Positions 9,671 to 19,289 of a stretch of 64,000 bases of DNA are shown here, piece after piece. The stretch covers positions 13,331 to 77,330 of the forward strand of contig NZ_JBNHEQ010000053.1 of assembly GCF_050016015.1 (NCBI RefSeq), read 5' to 3'. Both the position numbers and the translations under genes were made by a program. Source of the DNA: Trichodesmium sp002260545. Its GTDB lineage: Bacteria > Cyanobacteriota > Cyanobacteriia > Cyanobacteriales > Microcoleaceae. A model generated the notes under the pieces. That model was not told the DNA's origin. It saw only the letters and a program-made list of their open reading frames with translations, and did not search any database. Each line of letters begins with the position of its first letter. Within the stretch, counting starts at the first letter, position 1.

Positions 9671-9753
9671 AGAAACCGGGTTTATATTAAATGCTCTTGT
9701 ACGGACGTTGCATGCAACGTCCGTACCATTGACCTCCCATAAACCCGGTTTCT
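9671..9753. repeat. AAACCGGGTTT foldback element with nested 28-bp palindrome
   Basis: Perfect 15-bp arms AGAAACCGGGTTTAT (9671-9685) and ATAAACCCGGTTTCT (9739-9753) flank the palindrome at 9699-9726 (half-site GTACGGACGTTGCA). One repeat family is nested in another. Confidence 0.8.
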
Positions 9754-9855
9754 TATAACACTCTGAGGCAAACATTTGATATTACATCAAAATTAGCTTT
9801 TTTACATCACAAATTTGGCAAAAAAACCTTAAATAAAATATAACTAATAACTGAA

Positions 9856-12800
9856 ATGACTACTTTATTTTACCGAAACTTCCGATTATTAATCCTGGCA
9901 ATACTAATAATTATTGTCTGGGGAACATCATCCTTTTTCACATTGCCACGACTCGAAGACCCAGAATTAACTTCCCGTCTTGCAGTTATTACAACTTTTT
10001 GGCCGGGAGCTGATGCGGAACGAGTAGAAACATTAATTACAGAAAAAATAGAAGCAGAATTATCTGAAATTGAAGAAATTAAAGACTATGATTCTACTTC
10101 GAGGGTAGGAAGTTCAATTATTAATATTGAATTATTAGATTCAGTTGAAGCAACAAACGCTGATACAGTTTGGTTAAAAATTAGAGAGCAATTAAATCAA
10201 GTTGATTCCCAATTACCTGCTGGTACAAGTAAACCACGATTAGAGGAACTTGAAGTTAAAGCTTATGCTATGATTACTGCTTTAACTTGGTCACAAGATA
10301 CTGAACCTAATTATGCAATTCTTACCCGTTTATCTGAATTATTGAAAGATGAATTATTGGCATTACCAGGAACAGAAAAAGTTGCCGAAGTTGGTAATCC
10401 TCAGGAAGAAATAGTGGTAGAAATTGATGCAGCTAAGTTGGCTAGTATTGGTCTCACACCTCAACAATTATCAGCACAAATTCAACAGAGCGATGCTAAG
10501 GTTTCTTCTGGTTTATTTCGCGGTCAAAATAATGATTTAATATTAGAAGTTGATTCAGATTTAGATTCCTTGGAGCGGATTAAAAATATTCCAATTAGCT
10601 TTAGTAACCAAGGGCAATTTACTCGACTTGGAGACATTGCTGAAGTAAGAAAAACAATTGCTGAACCACCGAATGAACTGGCATTAATTAATGGTCGTCC
10701 GGCTTCTACTTTAGCTGCATTTGTAGAATCAAATTATCAAATAGACTCATGGGCAAGGTCGGCAGAAGCAGTTATAGAAAAATTCCGTCAAGAACTTGGT
10801 GAAGGTCTGAAACTGGAGATTATTTTTAATCAAAGTAATTATATTGAAACTCGTTTAAAAAGTTTGATTTTGAATCTATTAATAAGTGGGATGCTGGTAT
10901 TTGGAATTACAGTATTTTTAATGGGTTGGAAATCTGCTATTGTTGTGGGTTTGGCATTGCCTTTGTCAAGTTGTATCGTTTTAGGAATGATGAAGTTTCT
11001 GAATGTTCAACTAAATCAAATGTCAATAACTGGATTGATTGTAGCTTTAGGATTATTGATTGATACAGCAATTATTGTTGTTGATGAAGTTACTAAAAAT
11101 ATAGTTTCAGGACTGAAAGCTGAAACTGCTATTAATAAGGCAATTAATCATTTATTTATGCCATTAACAGCATCAACTTTAACTACAGTTCTAGCATTTT
11201 TACCAATTGTTTTAATGCCTGGTACTGGTGGAGAATTTGTTGGTGGCATTGGTCTTAGTGTGATTTTTGCTGTTCTTTCCTCTTTATTTATTTCTCTAAC
11301 TATAGGTTCTAGTTTGGCAGGTAAACTATACAATAATCATCATCATTATTCTCAGAATAATCAACAAAAATGGTGGCAAACAGGTTTTACCAATTCTTAT
11401 TTAACGGAAATTTATCAAGTCACTCTCAGAAGTATATTTAGCACTCCCTGGTTAGGAATATTATTGGGTTTAACTTTACCAATAATTGGTTTAATTCAAG
11501 TCGGCAATCTCCCTAAACAATTCTTTCCTCCAGTAGATAGAGACCAACTACAAATAGAATTAGAACTACCTGGTTTAAGCTCGATTGAAAAAACAAGAAA
11601 TACTGCTATAGAAGTCAGAAACTTAATGTTGAAAAATCCAGAGATAGAAGAATTACAATGGTTTTTAGGACGTAGTTCTCCTCGGTATTTCTACAACATA
11701 ACGTCAGGTAGACAAGCTGCAAATTATGCTCAAGGATTTTTACAGTTAGATTCAATTGCTAAGTCGGAATTAGTTAATAAATTACAAGCAGAAGTTGATA
11801 CTGCATTTCCTGAAGCTCAAATTTTGATTAGAAAATTAGAACAAGGACCTCCTTTTGATGCACCAGTAGAAATGAGAATTTATGGTCCTAATTTAAAGGG
11901 TTTACAAGAATTAGGAGAACAAGCAAGAAGTCTGTTAGTTCAAGTTCCGAAAGTAACTCATACCCGCGACACTTTAAGTGAAATTAGACCCCAATTACAA
12001 TTACAAGTAAATGAGGAAGAAATTCGTTTAGCAGGATTAGATCGAGCTTCCCTTTCCCAACAATTAGAAACTTCATTGGAGGGAAATTTAGGAGGTTCAA
12101 TAATTGAAGATACCGAAGAATTACCAGTGCGGGTGCGAGTATCGAACGCTAAACGGGGAGACCTTAGCAAAATTACATCTCTAGACTTACAACCTACTAA
12201 CTCTAGTCTAAATCAAAACCGATTTAGTGCAACTGATACAATACCTCTATCAGCTTTAGCAGAATTAGAATTACAGCCAGAATTTTCGGTTATTAGGAGA
12301 CGTAATGGCAGACGAGTAAACTTAATTCAAGGTTTTATTGCTGCTGGAGTTTTACCTTCCGAAGTTCTGAACGGGTGGCAACAGCGGTTAAATGATTCCA
12401 ACTTTGAGTTACCATCCGGGTATTGGTTGGAAGTTGCTGGAGAGTCCGAACAACAAGGTAATACTGAAGCAAATTTGTTTTCTACACTGCCTCTTGTATT
12501 TTTGTTAGCAACTTCAATTTTAGTCTTATCCTTAAATTCTTTCCGAGCAACTGCCATTATTGGCGGAGTCGCCATTTGTGCTATTGGTTTAGGATTTTTT
12601 AGTTTATGGTTATTTGGTTATCCCTTCGGTTTTATGAGTCTCATCGGCACATTTGGTTTAGTGGGAGTTGCCATTAATGACTCAGTAGTAGTTTTAGCTG
12701 CCATTCTGGAAGACTCCGAAGCATCCATAGGCAACCGTCGAGCTATGCGCCAAGTTGTTATGGGTTCCACTCGTCATGTAGTTGCCACAACCTTAACTAC

Positions 12801-12969
12801 GATGATCGGGTTTGTTCCTTTGTTGGTACAAGGTGGTAGCTTTTGGCCTCCTTTGGCGGTGGCGATCGCTGGTGGTGTTGGTGGTTCGACTCTTGTTGCG
12901 CTCTATTTGGTTCCTTGTTGTTATTTACTTCTGGCTAATTTTGGTAAAAGTAATCAAGGAGTAGAGTAG
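9856..12969 (+). CDS. RND-family efflux permease, copy 1
   Basis: Inner-membrane proton-driven exporter of the HAE1/AcrB-like RND family, 1037 aa (usual length 1020-1060). An N-terminal TM helix (LILAILIIIVWGTSSFFTLP) is followed by the first large periplasmic loop, six TM helices (about 335-495), a second periplasmic loop and the C-terminal TM block (about 870-1030). TM4 carries LGLLIDTAIIVVDE, with one Asp where AcrB has two. It lies downstream of the adaptor and CHAT genes in the same orientation and about 1 kb upstream of a second copy. The last quarter contains a 383-bp tract (12532-12914) identical to copy 2. The substrate cannot be inferred. No TolC-type partner is in the window. Confidence 0.93.
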   Translation: MTTLFYRNFRLLILAILIIIVWGTSSFFTLPRLEDPELTSRLAVITTFWPGADAERVETLITEKIEAELSEIEEIKDYDSTSRVGSSIINIELLDSVEATNADTVWLKIREQLNQVDSQLPAGTSKPRLEELEVKAYAMITALTWSQDTEPNYAILTRLSELLKDELLALPGTEKVAEVGNPQEEIVVEIDAAKLASIGLTPQQLSAQIQQSDAKVSSGLFRGQNNDLILEVDSDLDSLERIKNIPISFSNQGQFTRLGDIAEVRKTIAEPPNELALINGRPASTLAAFVESNYQIDSWARSAEAVIEKFRQELGEGLKLEIIFNQSNYIETRLKSLILNLLISGMLVFGITVFLMGWKSAIVVGLALPLSSCIVLGMMKFLNVQLNQMSITGLIVALGLLIDTAIIVVDEVTKNIVSGLKAETAINKAINHLFMPLTASTLTTVLAFLPIVLMPGTGGEFVGGIGLSVIFAVLSSLFISLTIGSSLAGKLYNNHHHYSQNNQQKWWQTGFTNSYLTEIYQVTLRSIFSTPWLGILLGLTLPIIGLIQVGNLPKQFFPPVDRDQLQIELELPGLSSIEKTRNTAIEVRNLMLKNPEIEELQWFLGRSSPRYFYNITSGRQAANYAQGFLQLDSIAKSELVNKLQAEVDTAFPEAQILIRKLEQGPPFDAPVEMRIYGPNLKGLQELGEQARSLLVQVPKVTHTRDTLSEIRPQLQLQVNEEEIRLAGLDRASLSQQLETSLEGNLGGSIIEDTEELPVRVRVSNAKRGDLSKITSLDLQPTNSSLNQNRFSATDTIPLSALAELELQPEFSVIRRRNGRRVNLIQGFIAAGVLPSEVLNGWQQRLNDSNFELPSGYWLEVAGESEQQGNTEANLFSTLPLVFLLATSILVLSLNSFRATAIIGGVAICAIGLGFFSLWLFGYPFGFMSLIGTFGLVGVAINDSVVVLAAILEDSEASIGNRRAMRQVVMGSTRHVVATTLTTMIGFVPLLVQGGSFWPPLAVAIAGGVGGSTLVALYLVPCCYLLLANFGKSNQGVE
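12532..12914 (+). repeat. 383-bp exact duplicate of 16653-17035
   Basis: I compared the two copies base by base. They are identical from the TTAAATTCTTTCCGAGC start to TTGGTTCC, while the flanking coding sequence differs frequently, including at synonymous sites. Confidence 0.92.
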
Positions 12970-13482
12970 GAAGTGTAGGAAATGTGGGAAGTTTGAGAAG
13001 TTGGAGGAAATAGGGGGAGCATCTTGCTCCCACTTTTCCCTAGACCAAGATAATTACTATAGAATTTATAGCAATCTATGGCTTTGTTGCATGAAAGTAG
13101 CGATAGAATATCTGCTAGGCACATGAAACGCGGAGCAACTGTGGCAGCTATATCGCTCTCTTTTCCGAGATTGATATTTTATAGCGCTACGCGAAGCGTG
13201 AATAGGGAACAGGGAACACTTAACTAGGAACAGAAGATTGTAAAAGGGTTTTCCTACGGAATGCTGCGCAAACAGGATTTAACAATGTCCTAACCTATTT
13301 GCGTAGTGCTATATTCATCTATTGGACAATAGTTGATGTTTCATTCATCTGTTGGACAATAGACATCTCCAAAAATAAAAGATGAAATCAATTCAAGATA
13401 TGAAATCAACAATTTCATTCCCTATTCCCTATTCCCTATTCCCTATTCCCTGACTTCTGCAAGAAGTCTAATAGTTACAGCA

Positions 13483-13551
13483 GTTTCCACGCATTATGAA
13501 GTACATATACGGAGCAAGTGTGGCAGCTATATATTTTCATGCAACAAAGCC
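13483..13551. repeat. Inverted repeat arm flanking RND copy 2 (left)
   Basis: Its reverse complement matches 17162-17231 over about 70 bp with scattered mismatches (shared GGCTTTGTT, CATGAAA, TATATAGCTGCC, TATGTACTTCATAA). Confidence 0.75.
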
Positions 13552-13687
13552 GCAATCTATTATTAGACATCTGCAAAAATAAAAAATAAAATCAATTCTT
13601 ATCCATAAATTATCAATTATTTCTTCTTGTTCCCTGTTAAGAGTTACCTGTTGCCTCTTTTCTGGAGAGGTCTATTGTAATATTTTT

Positions 13688-13789
13688 AGGACTTACGCAA
13701 AGAAATCCGGTTTCTACGATAAATTGTTGTTTTGAGCAATAGATTTCTACGAGAAACCGGGGAAAGGGGGGTTAACCTGCGTAAGTCCT
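13688..13789. repeat. 102-bp MITE-like element with perfect 12-bp TIRs
   Basis: Ends AGGACTTACGCA and TGCGTAAGTCCT are perfect inverted repeats; inside them lie AGAAATCCGGTTTCT and GAGAAACCGGGG. Related elements or ends occur near 1761, 18411-18510 and 33529-33623. Confidence 0.8.
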
Positions 13790-13976
13790 AATTTTATTGC
13801 AGGGGGTTGGGATAACAAACCCCTACATTTTTCTATTGCGATATCCGCAATAAAAACAAATGTGACAAAACTAAGTCAAAATTCTCATTGCTATAAAATA
13901 TAAACCTGATAGATTGTTTTAAGAGTCGAAAGATAACTATTAACTATTAACTCTTAACTGATAACTGATAACTGAA

Positions 13977-16900
13977 ATGGCAACTTTATTTTATCGAAAC
14001 TTGCGATTATTAATACTAACCATACTAATTATTGTGGTTTGGGGAGTATCATCTTTTTTAACATTGCCACGACTTGAAGACCCAGAATTAACCTCCCGCT
14101 TTGCAGTCATCACAACTTTTTCGTCAGGAGCTGATGCGGAACAAGTAGAAACATTAATCACAGAAAAAATAGAAGAACAACTATTTGAAATAGAAGAAAT
14201 TAAAACTACAAATTCAACTTCTAAAGTAGGAATTTCAACTATTAGTATTGAATTATTAGATTCAGTTAAAAAAGCAAACGTGGACACAGTTTGGTTAAAA
14301 ATTAGAGAGCAATTAAATCAAGTTGCTCCCCAATTACCTGCTGGTACAAGTCAGCCACGATTAGAAGAACTTGAAGCTAGAGCTTATACTATGATTACTG
14401 CTTTAATTTGGTCACAAGATACAAAACCAAATTATGCAATTATTACCCGTTTATCTAAATCATTAAAAGATAAATTATTAGCATTACCAGGAACAGAAAA
14501 AGTTGCCAAAATTGGTAATCCTCAAGAAGAAGTATTAGTAGAAATTGATGCCGCTAAATTAGCTAGTCTTGGTCTCACCGCTCAACAATTATCAGCACAA
14601 ATTCAACAAAGTGATGCTAAAGTTTCTTCTGGTCTATTTCGTAGCAAAAATAATGGTTTACTCCTAGAAGTTGATTCAGATTTAGATTCCCTATATCGGA
14701 TTCAGAATATTCCAATTAGCTTTAGTAACCAAGGAGAATTTACTAGACTTGGAGACATTGCTGAAGTAAGAAAAACAATTGCTGAACCACCAAATGAACT
14801 TGCATTAATTAATGGTTATCCTGGTTCTGCTTTAGCTGTATTTGTTAAATCAGATTATCAAATAGACCTCTGGGCAAAATCAGCAGAAGCAACTATAGAA
14901 AAATTCCGGCAAGAGCTTGGTCAAGGTCTGAAACTTGAGATAATTTTTAATCAAAATAATTATATTCAAGCTCGTTTCAACAGTCTGATGTTAAACCTGT
15001 TCGTGACTGGAATACTGGTATTTGGAATTACATTACTTTTAATGGGTTGGAAATCTGCAACTGTTGTAAGTTTAGCATTACCCTTATCAAGTTGTATGGT
15101 TTTAGGGATGATGAAACTTCTGAATGTTTCTGTAAATCAAACCTCAATAATTGGATTAATTGTAGCTTTAGGATTATTGATTGATACAGCAATTATTGTT
15201 GTTGATAGAATTACTAAAAATATGCTTTCTGGATTGAGCGCTGAAACTGCTATTAATGATGCTGTTAATCATTTATTCCTGCCATTAACAGCATCAACTT
15301 TAACTACAGCTCTAGCATTTTTACCAATTGTTTTAATGTCTGGTCCTGGTGGAGAATTTGCTGGTGGGATTGGCATTAGTGTAATTTTAGCTGTTATTTC
15401 TTCTTTAATATTTTCTCTAACCATAGGTTCTGGTTTGGCAGGTAGACTATATCATATTTATCATTATTATTCGCATCATATTCAACAAAAATGGTGGCAA
15501 ACCGGGTTTGCAAATTCTTCTTTAACTAAACTTTATAAAGTCAGTGTACGAAGTGTATTTAGCAGTCCATGGTTAGGAATATTCTTAAGTTTAATTTTAC
15601 CGATAACTGGTTTCATTCAAGTCAGAACTCTCCCTCGACAATTCTTTCCTCCAGCAGAAAGAAACCAACTACAAATAGAATTAGAACTACCTGGTATAAC
15701 CTCCATTAAAAAAACAAAAAATACGGCTATAAAAGTCAGAAACCTAATGTTAAAACATCCAGAAATTGAAGAAATACAGTGGTTTTTAGGACGTAGTTCC
15801 CCTCGGTATTTCTACAACTTAGCATCAGGTAGACAAGACCCAAATTATGCTCAAGGAATTTTACAGTTAAATTTAATTGCTAAACCAGAATTTGTTAATT
15901 TACTCCAAGCAGAAGTTGATACTAAATTTCCTGACGCTCAAGTTTTGATTCGACAATTAGAACAAGGACCTCCCTTTGATGCACCAGTAGAAATGAGAAT
16001 TTATGGTCCTAACTTAAATCGTCTACAAGAATTAGGAGAACAAGCAAGAAGTATCTTAGTTCAAGTTCCTAACGTAATTCACACCCGCGACACTTTAAGT
16101 GAAATTAGACCCCAACTAAAACTACAAGTGAATGAGGAAGAAGTTCGTTTAGCTGGGTTAGATCATGCTAGTTTGTCACAGCAGTTACAAAGCTTATTGG
16201 AGGGAAATTTAGGAGGTTCAATTGTTGAAGATACTGAAGAATTACCAGTGCGGGTGCGAGTGTCGAATGCTCAACGGGGAGACCTTAGCAAAATTACATC
16301 TCTAGACTTACAACCTACTAACTCCAGTTTAAATCAAAACCAATTTAGTGCAACTAACACAATACCCCTATCAGCTTTAGCAAAAGTAGAATTAAAGCCT
16401 GAATTTTCTCTTGTTAAAAGACGTAATGGTAGACGGGTAAATTTGATTCAAGGTTTTGTTGCTGCTGGGGTGTTACCTTCTGCAGTTTTGCAGGAGTGGC
16501 AACAAAAGTTAAATGATTCAAACTTTGAGTTACCATCCGGGTATTGGTTGGAAATTGCTGGAGAGTCAGAAAAACAAGGTGAAACTGAAGCAAATTTGTT
16601 TTCCACAGCACCTCTAGTATTTTTGTTAGCAGTTTCTATTTTAGTTTTATCTTTAAATTCTTTCCGAGCAACTGCCATTATTGGCGGAGTCGCCATTTGT
16701 GCTATTGGTTTAGGATTTTTTAGTTTATGGTTATTTGGTTATCCCTTCGGTTTTATGAGTCTCATCGGCACATTTGGTTTAGTGGGAGTTGCCATTAATG
16801 ACTCAGTAGTAGTTTTAGCTGCCATTCTGGAAGACTCCGAAGCATCCATAGGCAACCGTCGAGCTATGCGCCAAGTTGTTATGGGTTCCACTCGTCATGT

Positions 16901-17084
16901 AGTTGCCACAACCTTAACTACGATGATCGGGTTTGTTCCTTTGTTGGTACAAGGTGGTAGCTTTTGGCCTCCTTTGGCGGTGGCGATCGCTGGTGGTGTT
17001 GGTGGTTCGACTCTTGTTGCGCTCTATTTGGTTCCCTGTGCTTACTTACTTTTAGTGAATTTTGGTAGAAGTAATAAGGAGTAA
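13977..17084 (+). CDS. RND-family efflux permease, copy 2
   Basis: 1035-aa tandem paralogue of the pump at 9856, with the same topology and motifs (TM4 LGLLIDTAIIVVDR). It is full length, with no stops or frameshifts. Protein divergence from copy 1 is moderate over the first 850 residues, then the DNA is exactly identical over 16653-17035, pointing to gene conversion. It may have a shifted substrate range or assemble with copy 1. Compared with copy 1, the acidic residue after the TM4 motif (VVDEVTKN) is replaced by Arg (VVDRITKN). The start ATG follows CTGATAACTGATAACTGAA with no obvious Shine-Dalgarno. About 70-bp inverted repeats flank the gene. Confidence 0.92.
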   Translation: MATLFYRNLRLLILTILIIVVWGVSSFLTLPRLEDPELTSRFAVITTFSSGADAEQVETLITEKIEEQLFEIEEIKTTNSTSKVGISTISIELLDSVKKANVDTVWLKIREQLNQVAPQLPAGTSQPRLEELEARAYTMITALIWSQDTKPNYAIITRLSKSLKDKLLALPGTEKVAKIGNPQEEVLVEIDAAKLASLGLTAQQLSAQIQQSDAKVSSGLFRSKNNGLLLEVDSDLDSLYRIQNIPISFSNQGEFTRLGDIAEVRKTIAEPPNELALINGYPGSALAVFVKSDYQIDLWAKSAEATIEKFRQELGQGLKLEIIFNQNNYIQARFNSLMLNLFVTGILVFGITLLLMGWKSATVVSLALPLSSCMVLGMMKLLNVSVNQTSIIGLIVALGLLIDTAIIVVDRITKNMLSGLSAETAINDAVNHLFLPLTASTLTTALAFLPIVLMSGPGGEFAGGIGISVILAVISSLIFSLTIGSGLAGRLYHIYHYYSHHIQQKWWQTGFANSSLTKLYKVSVRSVFSSPWLGIFLSLILPITGFIQVRTLPRQFFPPAERNQLQIELELPGITSIKKTKNTAIKVRNLMLKHPEIEEIQWFLGRSSPRYFYNLASGRQDPNYAQGILQLNLIAKPEFVNLLQAEVDTKFPDAQVLIRQLEQGPPFDAPVEMRIYGPNLNRLQELGEQARSILVQVPNVIHTRDTLSEIRPQLKLQVNEEEVRLAGLDHASLSQQLQSLLEGNLGGSIVEDTEELPVRVRVSNAQRGDLSKITSLDLQPTNSSLNQNQFSATNTIPLSALAKVELKPEFSLVKRRNGRRVNLIQGFVAAGVLPSAVLQEWQQKLNDSNFELPSGYWLEIAGESEKQGETEANLFSTAPLVFLLAVSILVLSLNSFRATAIIGGVAICAIGLGFFSLWLFGYPFGFMSLIGTFGLVGVAINDSVVVLAAILEDSEASIGNRRAMRQVVMGSTRHVVATTLTTMIGFVPLLVQGGSFWPPLAVAIAGGVGGSTLVALYLVPCAYLLLVNFGRSNKE
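16653..17035 (+). repeat. 383-bp exact duplicate of 12532-12914
   Basis: Second member of the identical tract. It encodes TM11-TM12 and the end of TM10. Confidence 0.92.
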
Positions 17085-17161
17085 GGTTAGAAATGTGTGG
17101 AAGCAGGGATCGAAAACTATTTTTGGAGTTTCCATATCTTCTGAATGCTTACATTGTTAGA

Positions 17162-17231
17162 GGCTTTGTTCCATGAAAGTATATAGCTGCCGCACTTGCT
17201 TGTGCATATGTACTTCATAACGCGCGGAAAC
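17162..17231. repeat. Inverted repeat arm flanking RND copy 2 (right)
   Basis: Inverted partner of 13483-13551; begins GGCTTTGTTCCATGAAAG. Confidence 0.75.
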
Positions 17232-17239
17232 TATTGTAA

Positions 17240-17349
17240 CTATTGTCCAATAGATTAATAAAACATCAACATGAGACCTAAACAGGCTGAAACTTTTACC
17301 TGTAAAGCTTTTGAGGTTTAATCAGCCAACCCTAACTATTGGACAATAG
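17240..17349. repeat. 110-bp element with CTATTGTCCAATAG ends
   Basis: CTATTGTCCAATAG at 17240-17253 and CTATTGGACAATAG at 17336-17349 are inverted repeats of each other around about 82 bp with no coding potential. Single ends occur at 747-760 and 13319-13332. It is MITE-like in form. Confidence 0.65.
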
Positions 17350-17390
17350 ATGAAGATAACATCAATAATCGCGAAATATAGCGCTCGCGT

Positions 17391-17585
17391 TTGCGTAGCA
17401 TTCCGTTTAAACAAGCGTTATTATTGGCAATAGAGATGGGTTTAAAACTAAAATTTGGAGATGAAGCTATGGGAATATTATCGGAAATTTCTGCAATTAA
17501 TGATGTGAAATTGTTAGAGGTAATTGTTTCTCAAATCCCCCAGATTTCCTCAACAGATAAATTCCGAAAACTATACACTGAATAA
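17391..17585 (+). pseudogene. C-terminal fragment of an Rpn/DUF4351-type protein
   Basis: The 64-aa frame (ALLLAIEMGLKLKFGDEAMG, then LSEISAINDVKLLEVI) matches the C-terminal segment typical of cyanobacterial Rpn-family nuclease-like/DUF4351 proteins, where LGLELKFG is followed by a short helical tail. The N-terminal nuclease domain is absent, and the upstream sequence is dispersed repeat. It is probably a relic of a larger gene. Confidence 0.5.
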
Positions 17586-17691
17586 GTTAACGATTGGGTT
17601 CATATTCCGCACCCTAAATCATCTATTGCTACTTGGAAATAATTTTCAGCAAACCCTAATTAATCAAATTTATGCCCAATTATTAAACAAA

Positions 17692-17752
17692 AAACCGGGT
17701 TGATTACCCTGATGATTTTTTTTTCAAATTAAGACATTAATCAACCCGGTTT
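17692..17752. repeat. AAACCGGGTTGATTA foldback element
   Basis: Perfect 15-bp arms AAACCGGGTTGATTA (17692-17706) and TAATCAACCCGGTTT (17738-17752) with a 31-bp loop. A transcript would fold into a long hairpin; it lies 68 bp before the Uma2 gene. Confidence 0.75.
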
Positions 17753-17820
17753 CTGCACAAATATTATAACTGTTATAATAGTCAATTACTACATATTTGT
17801 AAATCTTAAAAGAGGTGATT

Positions 17821-18390
17821 ATGGTTGTAGAATTACAAAAACGACTGTTTAATGTCAAAGAATATCATCAAATGGTTAAAGTAGGTATTCTTAAAGAGGA
17901 TGACCGAGTAGAATTAATAGCAGGAGAAATTGTAAAAATGGCATCTATTGGTATTTATCATGCTGGTTGTGTGAGGCGTTTAAATGGAATTTTTAATAAA
18001 CTATTATCTGGAAAAGCGATAGTTGATACTCAGAATCCGATAGACTTAAATGATGATAGTGAACCACAACCAGATTTAGTTTTGCTGCAATGGCGTGATG
18101 ATTATGATGCTGGAAAACATCCACAACCAGAAAATATATTTTTATTAATAGAGGTAGCAGATTCAACTATTCAATATGACCGGGAAGTGAAAATACCTGT
18201 GTATGCTGAGAATGGAATTTTTGAAGTTTGGTTGATAGATATTAATCAAGAATTAGTAGAAGTTTACCGGGAAATTGTGGGGAATAGTTATCAGCAGAAA
18301 CAGCAATTTTTTCGGGGCGATAGCTTAACTATTCAAGCTTTTGATGATGTGAGTTTAACTGTTGATGAAATATTGGGGATGGGAAACTAA
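17821..18390 (+). CDS. Uma2-family (DUF820) PD-(D/E)XK protein
   Basis: A 189-aa member of a family greatly expanded in filamentous cyanobacteria, with a restriction-endonuclease-like fold. The motifs are visible: RVELIAGEIVKM near the N-terminus, PQPDLVLL (PD of the nuclease core), LLIEVADSTIQYDREVKIPV (E-x-V/D and K) and NGIFEVWLIDI. The cellular role is unknown. I choose ATG 17821 because AGAGG lies just upstream; an in-frame GTG at 17815 would overlap that Shine-Dalgarno. Confidence 0.88.
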   Translation: MVVELQKRLFNVKEYHQMVKVGILKEDDRVELIAGEIVKMASIGIYHAGCVRRLNGIFNKLLSGKAIVDTQNPIDLNDDSEPQPDLVLLQWRDDYDAGKHPQPENIFLLIEVADSTIQYDREVKIPVYAENGIFEVWLIDINQELVEVYREIVGNSYQQKQQFFRGDSLTIQAFDDVSLTVDEILGMGN

Positions 18391-19289
18391 TACTATTTTT
18401 ATGATTTTTCTAGAAAACTAGAAACCGGGTTTCTTTGCGTAAGTCCTATTATCTTTAGATGGATGCCGATACATACTTAAATATGTCTCCAACAAACCCG
18501 GTTTCTTAATAACACCCTCGCGATTATTTCATAGCTTGGTTCACCAACACTTGCAAAAAGAATGTTAGGAATAATAAGGACTATAAAAGTAAGCATTCAG
18601 CATTCAGCATTCAGCTATCAGCTATTGTTTCTGATGTACTCTAAAAGCTTTATTAATGGTACTTCATTTTCAGGAGGAAAAGTCGCTTTTTTGCATTTCA
18701 TGTGCGCAGCAAAACATTCCGTTTGCAAAACATTCCGTTTGCAAAGCATTCCGTTTGCAAAGCATTCCGAAGGTAAGGTAAGGAAAAGAAAAGAAAAGTC
18801 AGTTTGCTGAAAGCTAATAGCTGAATGCTTACCTATAAAAAGACTTTACATCGAGATATCTTTTTGACTAATAAGATAAATAATACACTAAAGGGAAAAA
18901 AAGACTGCCAAAGGGTTTCAGGACTGATAAATTTCAAATACCTTAATACATATAGCAATCCTCCGCATATTCGTGGCAAAAATCTTACTGCTTTTTAGGC
19001 AAGAGGCACTATTGCTACAGCTCATCTGGTAAGAGTTTCAAATTTTTTATTTACTTTTTAATTTATCACAACCTATGCACGGATTTCTATAGCACTATAA
19101 ATTCTTATCTTTCTAATAAGACCAAATTAACTATGTGACTAAACACGATATAGTAATAAAAATTGGCATTGCTAAAATTTGGGGAAAATATCAGGAACGG
19201 GCAAGATGCCCATTCCACAAAACTATTAAAATCATCCCACATTTATGCAATGGGTAAAAATTAAACAGTTGCTCAGGAGGATATAGTCT
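18391..19289. other. Intergenic repeats upstream of glucokinase
   Basis: No convincing gene. It contains an AAACCGGGTTTCTTTGCGTAAG foldback (about 18411-18510), a GCATTCAGCATTCAGC STRR (about 18594-18616) and four tandem TTTGCAAARCATTCCG units (about 18710-18770). The open frame across 18562-18810 is repeat-derived. Confidence 0.7.

Larger units (their letters stand above)
9377..9855. other. Repeat-filled intergenic region before RND pump 1
   Basis: There is no gene here. It contains a GGGAGTGG-type STRR running on from the CHAT stop codon, a long hairpin (9455-9527) with GTAGGGG/CCCGTAC ends, and an AAACCGGGTTTAT foldback (9671-9753) enclosing a 28-bp palindrome (9699-9726). Confidence 0.8.
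12970..13976. other. 1-kb intergenic region between RND copies, repeat mosaic
   Basis: No gene is visible. It holds GGGAACA/CCCTATT STRRs (about 13205-13225, 13425-13452), CTATTGGACAATAG motifs (13319-13332 and a variant near 13350), an arm (13483-13551) of an inverted repeat whose partner is at 17162-17231, a TIR element at 13688-13789, and CTGATAA repeats directly before the copy 2 ATG. Confidence 0.8.

Noticed and set aside
18562..18810. 82-aa ORF
   Set aside because: Encoded by tandem TTTGCAAARCATTCCG and GCATTCAGC repeats; no protein-like conservation.
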